Of a stretch of 64,000 bases of DNA, positions 58,859 through 64,000 are shown piece by piece. Made by a program: the position numbers and the translations under genes. Below the pieces are notes generated by a model. It was not told the origin of the DNA, made no database searches, and worked only from the letters and a program-made list of their open reading frames with translations. Within the stretch, counting starts at the first letter, position 1. The number at the start of each line of letters is the position of its first letter. This DNA is from Bradyrhizobium canariense (lineage in GTDB: Bacteria > Pseudomonadota > Alphaproteobacteria > Rhizobiales > Xanthobacteraceae): positions 62,001 to 126,000 of the forward strand of contig NZ_JAFCKJ010000005.1 of NCBI RefSeq assembly GCF_018130465.1. The letters are read 5' to 3'.

Positions 58859-60075
58859 GCCAGCGCGCCCTTCAGGTCAAAACTTTCATCCGCGGCCTGC
58901 TCCGGCGTGATCGAGCGATCCAGGCCGAACAGGCGGCGGCCGAACATGTGGTCGCCGGCGCGGTTGATCGATTCGATGCCGAGCAGACTGTCGCCCTTGT
59001 AGCAGAACGCCGAGAACGCCTTGTTCGCCGGGCTGCCGCGCAGCACGACACGGTCGTAGCCGGTGGTGAGGCCCGCGATCTGGAGCTTGTCCTCGCCCTG
59101 GTCGCTCCAGAACCAGGGATGGCTGTCATAGGCCTTCCGGTCGCCGGTCAGCCGTGCCGCGAGGCAGCGCGCGTGATCGGTGGCGTTCTGCACCGATTCG
59201 ACCCGCAGCGAACCGCCGAAGCGCGGGCTTTTGAACAGGGCGCAATCGCCGATCGCGGAGATATCGGGATCGGCCGTCGAGAGATATTCGTCGACGATGA
59301 TACCGGCCGCGACCGGCAGCCCCGCCTCTGCCGCAAGCTCGATGTTCGGCAGCACGCCGACGCCGACCACGACGAGATCCGCCGGCAGATGCCTTCCGTC
59401 GCTCAAGGAGACGCCGGTGACCTTACCGTCCACTGCCTCGATCGCGGTTGCCTGCACGCCGAGGTGAATGCGGATGCCCGCCTCGCGATGCCGCGCCTGA
59501 AAATACTCCGAGACCTCCGCCGTCACCGCGCGCGCCATCACGCGCGGGGCGAGCTCGAGCACGTCGACCTCGAGGCCCTTGATGCGCGCGGTGGACGCGA
59601 ATTCGAGGCCGATGAAGCCGGCGCCGATCACCACCACCCGCGTCTTCGACGGGATGATTTTTCGCAGCGCCTCGCTCTCATCGAGGATGCGCAAATATTT
59701 GACGTCGGGAAGGTTCGCATTGGGCAGATCGAGCAGCCGGTTGCGGGCGCCCGTCGCCAGCACGAGGTGGCCGTAGGGCAGCGTCTTGCCCGAGGCGAGC
59801 AGGACCTTGCGCCCGGCGCGGTCGATCGACACCGCGCGGCCCGCGACGAGCTCGATGGTCTGGTCCTGGTAGAATTTCTCCGGCCGGAACATCAGGCTCT
59901 CCGGGCCGGCCGCACCCTTGATGTAGGCTTTGGACAGCGGCGGCCGCTGATAGGGCAGATGGGCCTCGTCATTGATCAGGCAGATGGGAGCGGAAAATCC
60001 AGCCTGACGCAGGGATGCCGCGACCTGGTAGCCGCCATGGCCGGCACCGACAATGATCACCGGACCATCCGTCAT
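58855..60075 (-). CDS. Ferredoxin reductase-type FAD/NAD(P) oxidoreductase
   Basis: 406-residue flavoprotein of the rhodocoxin/putidaredoxin reductase type. It has IVGAGHGGYQVAASLR for FAD, VVIGAGFIGLEFA for NAD(P)H, ADLVVVGVGVLPN, and ISAIGDCA near the second FAD loop. It would pass electrons to a 2Fe-2S ferredoxin for a P450 or dioxygenase, but no ferredoxin gene is beside it. ATG 60073-60075 chosen; an ATG four codons upstream is possible. The 3' end overlaps rbsK tail to tail by four bases. Confidence 0.9.
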   Translation of the reverse strand: MTDGPVIIVGAGHGGYQVAASLRQAGFSAPICLINDEAHLPYQRPPLSKAYIKGAAGPESLMFRPEKFYQDQTIELVAGRAVSIDRAGRKVLLASGKTLPYGHLVLATGARNRLLDLPNANLPDVKYLRILDESEALRKIIPSKTRVVVIGAGFIGLEFASTARIKGLEVDVLELAPRVMARAVTAEVSEYFQARHREAGIRIHLGVQATAIEAVDGKVTGVSLSDGRHLPADLVVVGVGVLPNIELAAEAGLPVAAGIIVDEYLSTADPDISAIGDCALFKSPRFGGSLRVESVQNATDHARCLAARLTGDRKAYDSHPWFWSDQGEDKLQIAGLTTGYDRVVLRGSPANKAFSAFCYKGDSLLGIESINRAGDHMFGRRLFGLDRSITPEQAADESFDLKGALA

Positions 60076-60303
60076 CGGACAGCCCATTTCCGCAAGACAC
60101 GAGCGTCACCCATGTCGTCTCCTCTCTCGCTGATATTGGCTTGGCTTGCCCAGGAGGAGCCGGCGCTCGTGTCCGTCCCTGACGAAAGCGGCCCCATTTG
60201 AGCTGAACATTCCGCTCGGCGCAAGGGCCGTAGGCGGGGATTGTCACCCCCTGCCTTCTGCGATTTAGTTGCAGCAACAAACCTCATGCCGGGGATATTC
60301 CAG

Positions 60304-61098
60304 ATGCCAGCTCCCGTCTCCCAACCCGATGATCCCGCCCTGCTGCGGATCGACGGCCCGGTCGCGACCATCACGCTCAACCGTCCCGCCGCGTTCAACT
60401 CGATCAACCTGGCGATTGCACAGAAGCTCGAACAGATCGCGGCTTACATCGAGGGCGCCGACGATGTCAGGGTCGTGGTTCTCGAAGGCGAAGGCCGCGC
60501 CTTCTCGGCTGGCGGCGATCTGCAAACGATCGGCGCCGCGGCTGAGGCCAATACGGTCACGCCTGTCGTCGGCGAGCTGTTGAAGCATTATCATGCCTTC
60601 ATCGAGATCGTCCGGCGCATGCCGAAGATCTCGCTGTCCAGCGTGCACGGCTCGGCGGCTGGCGCCGGCATGGGCCTCGCTTTCGTCACCGATCTCTGCA
60701 TCGCGGCCGAGGATGCCAAGTTCACGCCGGCCTACGCCAAGATCGGCGTCTCGCCCGACGGCGGCTCTACGGTCGGCATCGTCGGCACGGTCGGCGCCCG
60801 CCGCGCGCTGCAGATTTTCCTGTCCGAGGACAATTTTACCGCGCAACAGGCCCATGAATGGGGCTTGGTCGCGAAGATCGTTCCCGCGGCCGAGCTGAAG
60901 GCGGCAACGCGAACCCTCGCCGAGCGGCTGGCGCAGAACCCGCCGGCGGCGATTGCCGGCACCAAATCGCTGGTCTACCAGGCCACCACGACGCCGGTGA
61001 AGCAGCAGCTCGACGCCGAGGAACACAAGATCATCATGGCGATGAACACGGAGGAGTTTCGCGCCGCCGTCAGGAAATTCACCAGCAAGGGCAAGTAG
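60304..61098 (+). CDS. Enoyl-CoA hydratase/isomerase family (crotonase fold) protein
   Basis: 264-residue crotonase. The CoA-binding and oxyanion-hole blocks are GRAFSAGGDLQ and HGSAAGAGMGLA. The two glutamates of true hydratases are missing (Gly124 and Ala143 or Tyr144 in their places), while Asp152 in VSPDGGST lies where PaaG-type isomerases have their catalytic Asp. It is therefore more likely an isomerase or another crotonase activity than a hydratase. The exact substrate is unknown. ATG 60304 is preferred for its GGGGAT site. Confidence 0.88.
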   Translation: MPAPVSQPDDPALLRIDGPVATITLNRPAAFNSINLAIAQKLEQIAAYIEGADDVRVVVLEGEGRAFSAGGDLQTIGAAAEANTVTPVVGELLKHYHAFIEIVRRMPKISLSSVHGSAAGAGMGLAFVTDLCIAAEDAKFTPAYAKIGVSPDGGSTVGIVGTVGARRALQIFLSEDNFTAQQAHEWGLVAKIVPAAELKAATRTLAERLAQNPPAAIAGTKSLVYQATTTPVKQQLDAEEHKIIMAMNTEEFRAAVRKFTSKGK

Positions 61099-61101
61099 CG
61101 T

Positions 61102-62442
61102 TCACTGCGGACAAATGTACCCGGTGCCCGCGGGCGACTTGAAGCAGCCGACCGACTCGGGGAGCACCTGCCGCGGCAGCCACAGCACCACGCTCGGAAA
61201 ATAGATAGCGAACGCGATCGTCCCGAGGAAGACCAGATAGATCGGCAATGCGGCGCGTAGCGCCTTGGCGAAACTGACGCCGACGAATTTCGAGGCCATC
61301 AGCAGCACCAGCCCATAGGGCGGCGTGATCAGGCCGAAGGCCAGCGTCGCGATCAGCACTACGCCCATATGCACGGCGTTGATGTCGCCGGCTTCCGTCA
61401 GCGTGTTGACCAGCGGCATGAAGATGATGATGGTCGGCACCGGCTCGATGAAATCGCCGACCACCGTGAACAGCAGCACCATCAGCAGCATGATGAGATG
61501 CGGATCGTTGCCGGCGAGCGAAGTGATGACTTCGGCGATGTAACTTGCACCGCGCAAATAGGCGAGCATCCAGCCGAACGCATTGGCGGCGCCGATCGTG
61601 ATCAGCGGCAGCGAGAAGATCAGGCCCGCAAGGCAGAAATCGTACGGGATTTTGCTGATATGCCCGCGGTTGAGCGCGGGGATCACGACCACGACAATCC
61701 AGACCACGGCGACGACGCCGGCTTCCGTCGGCGTGAACCAGCCGGTCAGAATGCCCCCTAACAGGATCACCGGGATCATCAGCGGTAGCGCCGCATCGCC
61801 GGCCGCGAACACCACCTGCCGCAGCGGCGCGCGCGGCTTGCGCAGACCGGACGGGCCGAAGAAATAGCAATAGATCATCAGCCCGAAGCCGATCATCAGG
61901 CCCGGCACGACGCCTGCCATGAACAGGCCGGCGATCGAGACGTTGCCGACCGCGCCATAGACCACCGCGGTGATGCTCGGCGGCACCAGCGCCGCAATCG
62001 TCGAGGCGGAAGCGATGATGGCGGCGATGAAGGCTGGCTCGTAGCCCTCGCGCTTCATCGGGCCGCCCAGCGCGCGGCTCATCACGGCGACGTCGGCGGT
62101 GGTCGAGCCCGACATTTCCGAGAAGAACATGCTGAAGACGACCACGACCTGCGACAAGCCGCCTCTGATGTGGCCAACGAGCGACACCGAGAGGTTGGCT
62201 ATTCGAACCACCACATTGGCCGAGCTCATGAGCTCGCCGACCAGCAGGAAAAAGGGGATCGCCAGCAGCGCCTCGGAATCGACGCCGTCGAAGACTTTCT
62301 GGATGATCGCGGCGAGCGAGACGTCCGACAGGAGCGCGCCGATGAAGACGCCGGCCATCAGCGAGAACGGCACGGGCACGCCGAGATAGCCGAAGGACAG
62401 GAAGCAGACCGTCATCAACGCCAGAACAACGGGTGCGCTCAC
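61102..62442 (-). CDS. dctM: TRAP transporter large permease (DctM type)
   Basis: 446-residue, about 12-helix permease of a TRAP uptake system that uses the sodium or proton gradient. Family blocks: VPFSLMAGVFIGALL, SEMSGSTTADVAVM and PPSITAVVYGAVG. GTG start at 62440-62442 overlaps the DctQ stop (GTGA). It ends three bases from the convergent crotonase gene. Confidence 0.93.
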   Translation of the reverse strand: MSAPVVLALMTVCFLSFGYLGVPVPFSLMAGVFIGALLSDVSLAAIIQKVFDGVDSEALLAIPFFLLVGELMSSANVVVRIANLSVSLVGHIRGGLSQVVVVFSMFFSEMSGSTTADVAVMSRALGGPMKREGYEPAFIAAIIASASTIAALVPPSITAVVYGAVGNVSIAGLFMAGVVPGLMIGFGLMIYCYFFGPSGLRKPRAPLRQVVFAAGDAALPLMIPVILLGGILTGWFTPTEAGVVAVVWIVVVVIPALNRGHISKIPYDFCLAGLIFSLPLITIGAANAFGWMLAYLRGASYIAEVITSLAGNDPHLIMLLMVLLFTVVGDFIEPVPTIIIFMPLVNTLTEAGDINAVHMGVVLIATLAFGLITPPYGLVLLMASKFVGVSFAKALRAALPIYLVFLGTIAFAIYFPSVVLWLPRQVLPESVGCFKSPAGTGYICPQ

Positions 62443-63020
62443 GGCTGTGCCCTCATCTGTACGTCGGTGATGACAGGTGCCCCGTCGTCCTCCTCGGGCG
62501 GCTCGGGGTGGTCAAAGCCGTTGCGCAGACCGTTGACGAGCTGCTCGATGGTGAACAGGCCGATCAGCACGCCCGAGAGCGGGATGATCGCGTAGAGCGA
62601 GGCGATCGGCGTGCCCGACGGCAGGCGGAAACTGCCGAAGCCTCGGAGATAGTTCTGATAGCCGTACCAGATCAGGCAGAAGGCGACGCCGAGCACCACG
62701 AGGCGGATGATCACTTCCACGATCAGCCGTGAGGTGCCGTGCAACGCCTCTGATATCGCGGTGAGATAAAGGTGGTCATTGCGCCGGGTCGCGGCCGCGG
62801 TCCCGACGAAGATCGCGTAGATGAACAGCGTCGAGGTCACTTCCTGGAGCCACAGCCAGGGATGGCCGATGGTGCGGGTGACGATGTCGGCGGTCACTGA
62901 CAGCGAGAAGCCGAAGCAGAGCACGCCGCACAGGATCATCAGCGCAAGCTCGAGCCAGTCGAGCCCGCGCCATTTGAGATGACGTTGGCGTTGCACGAGC
63001 AGTTTGTCGGCGATGGCCAT
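62439..63020 (-). CDS. dctQ: TRAP transporter small permease (DctQ type)
   Basis: 193-residue, four-helix subunit. The first helix is at about 23-45 (LALMILCGVLCFGFSLSVTA), followed by WLWLQEVTSTLFIYAIFVG, typical of DctQ. The acidic proline-rich tail (HPEPPEEDDGAP) is longer than usual. Pairs with DctM. Confidence 0.92.
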   Translation of the reverse strand: MAIADKLLVQRQRHLKWRGLDWLELALMILCGVLCFGFSLSVTADIVTRTIGHPWLWLQEVTSTLFIYAIFVGTAAATRRNDHLYLTAISEALHGTSRLIVEVIIRLVVLGVAFCLIWYGYQNYLRGFGSFRLPSGTPIASLYAIIPLSGVLIGLFTIEQLVNGLRNGFDHPEPPEEDDGAPVITDVQMRAQP

Positions 63021-63030
63021 TGTTGCTCCC

Positions 63031-63167
63031 GTCGTCCCTGCCTAGTGCGCTATTGCGCACGGGGGCCGGGACCCATAACCCCAGGCCGTGATGATTAAAG
63101 CGAGCTGACCGCCGTCATGCCCAAAGCGCCGCCGCGGCGTATGGGTCCCGGCCTTCGCCGGGACGAC
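63031..63167. repeat. Palindromic repeat, GTCGTCC...GGGACCCAT type, interrupted copy
   Basis: The right arm (63141-63167) ATGGGTCCCGG...GGGACGAC matches the 54840-54967 family, but the left arm is split: GTCGTCCC at 63031 and CCGGGACCCAT near 63066, with extra bases between that hold a small GTGCGC/GCGCAC hairpin. It lies between the DctP and DctQ genes. Confidence 0.75.
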
Positions 63168-63192
63168 ACGCGGAGATGACGGCAAGCGCGAC

Positions 63193-64000
63193 CTAGTTGA
63201 TCGAGCGGATCAGATCCTTGATCTTCTCGGCGTGCGGGCCGAGCTCCTTGGCGAGCTTGTCCAGATAGGGGTCGGCGATCGCCGTGAAGCTCTTCTTGTC
63301 GACGTTGTCGACGATCTTCACGCCCATCTTCTTCAGCTTCTCGGCCGCCGTGCGTTCGAGGTCGAAGGCCTTCTGCGGCTCCTTGGAGCTGACCTCGTTC
63401 CCCGCCGCCTGCACCCAGCCTTTCTGCTCGGCCGAAAGGCTCTGCCAGAGCTTGTCGGAGATGAACACCAGCGCGTTGTTGGCCTCGTGCTCGGTAATGT
63501 TCAGGACCGGGGCGACCTCGTAGTGCTTGTTGACGAGGTAGACGTTGATGCTGTTCTCGGCGACGTCGACGACGCCGGTCTGCAGGCTCGTGTAGACGCT
63601 GCCGAACGGCATGTGCACGGTCTGGGCGCCGTAGGCCGGGAACATGGTGTCCTCGGTCGCGGTCGCCTGCACCCGGATCTTCAGGCCCTTGATGTCACCG
63701 ACATTGTGGATCTCCTTCTTGGAGTACATGTGGCGCACGCCCTGCGAGCCGGTCGCGATGACGTGCAGGCCCTGCGTGGTCTCGTCGATCAGGGTCTTGA
63801 GGGCTTCGAAGACTTTTGGATCGGCCAGGCCCTTGACCACGTGGTTCTCGTCGCGGAAGAGGAAGTGCAACGACATCACGCCCGCCTGCGGCGAGATCGT
63901 CGCGGTGTTCGCCGAGGAGATGATCGCAAATTCGACGTCGCCCGCTTTCACGAGCTGGAGCACCTGCGGCTCCTGCCCGAGCTGCGCGCCCGGATATTGG
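63193..64000 (-). CDS. dctP: TRAP transporter substrate-binding protein (DctP type), N-terminus cut by window edge
   Basis: Last 268 residues of a periplasmic DctP protein; the signal peptide and first part lie beyond position 64000, and coding runs to the edge with no start. The diagnostic block KGLKIRVQATATEDTMFPAY with the ligand-binding Arg, and HMPFGSVYTSLQTGVVDVAE, are present. Ligands are usually C4-dicarboxylates or other organic acids; which one cannot be told here. First visible gene of the TRAP operon. Confidence 0.92.
   Translation of the reverse strand, partial: QYPGAQLGQEPQVLQLVKAGDVEFAIISSANTATISPQAGVMSLHFLFRDENHVVKGLADPKVFEALKTLIDETTQGLHVIATGSQGVRHMYSKKEIHNVGDIKGLKIRVQATATEDTMFPAYGAQTVHMPFGSVYTSLQTGVVDVAENSINVYLVNKHYEVAPVLNITEHEANNALVFISDKLWQSLSAEQKGWVQAAGNEVSSKEPQKAFDLERTAAEKLKKMGVKIVDNVDKKSFTAIADPYLDKLAKELGPHAEKIKDLIRSIN

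Overview
The window reads as chromosomal sequence of a GC-rich alphaproteobacterium, most likely Bradyrhizobium or a close Nitrobacteraceae relative. The evidence is the high-GC codon use, a paaABCDE-I-K order under PaaX, a short class III/IV-like PHA synthase pair with a phasin, a CYP102-type P450, many ABC/TRAP importers, and several families of long palindromic intergenic repeats of the kind common in Bradyrhizobium. The genus is an inference from gene content; I ran no database search. I see no rRNA, tRNA, CRISPR, prophage or transposase.

Layout. 1-5480 (minus): phenylacetate ring-epoxidation operon paaX-A-B-C-D-E-I-K, cut at the left edge inside paaK. 5541-8111: repeat element, alpha/beta hydrolase, DUF445 membrane protein, second repeat, terminator. 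8143-10838 (minus): phasin, GNAT acetyltransferase, PHA synthase phaC and a short PhaE/PhaR-like subunit. 11011-13223: alpha/beta hydrolase, secreted SnoaL-like protein, spermidine-synthase-like protein. 13308-20244 (minus): five-gene lipid operon of DUF6489, alpha/beta hydrolase, wax ester synthase/DGAT, epoxide hydrolase and a P450-reductase fusion (CYP102 type).

20449-34579 (plus): two complete oligopeptide-type ABC importers placed around a gamma-glutamyltransferase-like enzyme and a DUF1028 protein, with a good sigma-54 promoter match before the first gene. 34693-39130 (minus): histidine kinase, receiver protein, receiver-adenylate cyclase fusion and a RidA/CnbZ-like protein in one tight operon. 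39290-44358 (minus): TetR, membrane fusion protein and RND pump, with a perfect palindrome in front of tetR. 44494-46963: split thiamine-diphosphate decarboxylase divergent from a P450.

47102-56805 (minus): a TetR regulator, NitT/Tau-type ABC importer, enolase-superfamily enzyme, Gfo/Idh oxidoreductase, DUF993 aldolase-like protein and TIM-barrel isomerase, with a VOC protein upstream. This looks like an uncharacterised uptake-and-breakdown pathway. Two PfkB kinases (57014-58858, plus) lie next to it. 58855-61098: ferredoxin reductase-type flavoprotein and a crotonase with an Asp in place of the hydratase glutamates. 61102-64000 (minus): TRAP transporter, cut at the right edge in its binding protein.

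The common theme is catabolism and carbon storage: aromatic acids, peptides, sugar acids and C4 or keto acids come in, and PHA, wax ester or triacylglycerol are stored. The best candidates for something undescribed are the double-importer/Ntn-hydrolase locus and the enolase/Gfo-Idh/DUF993/isomerase operon.
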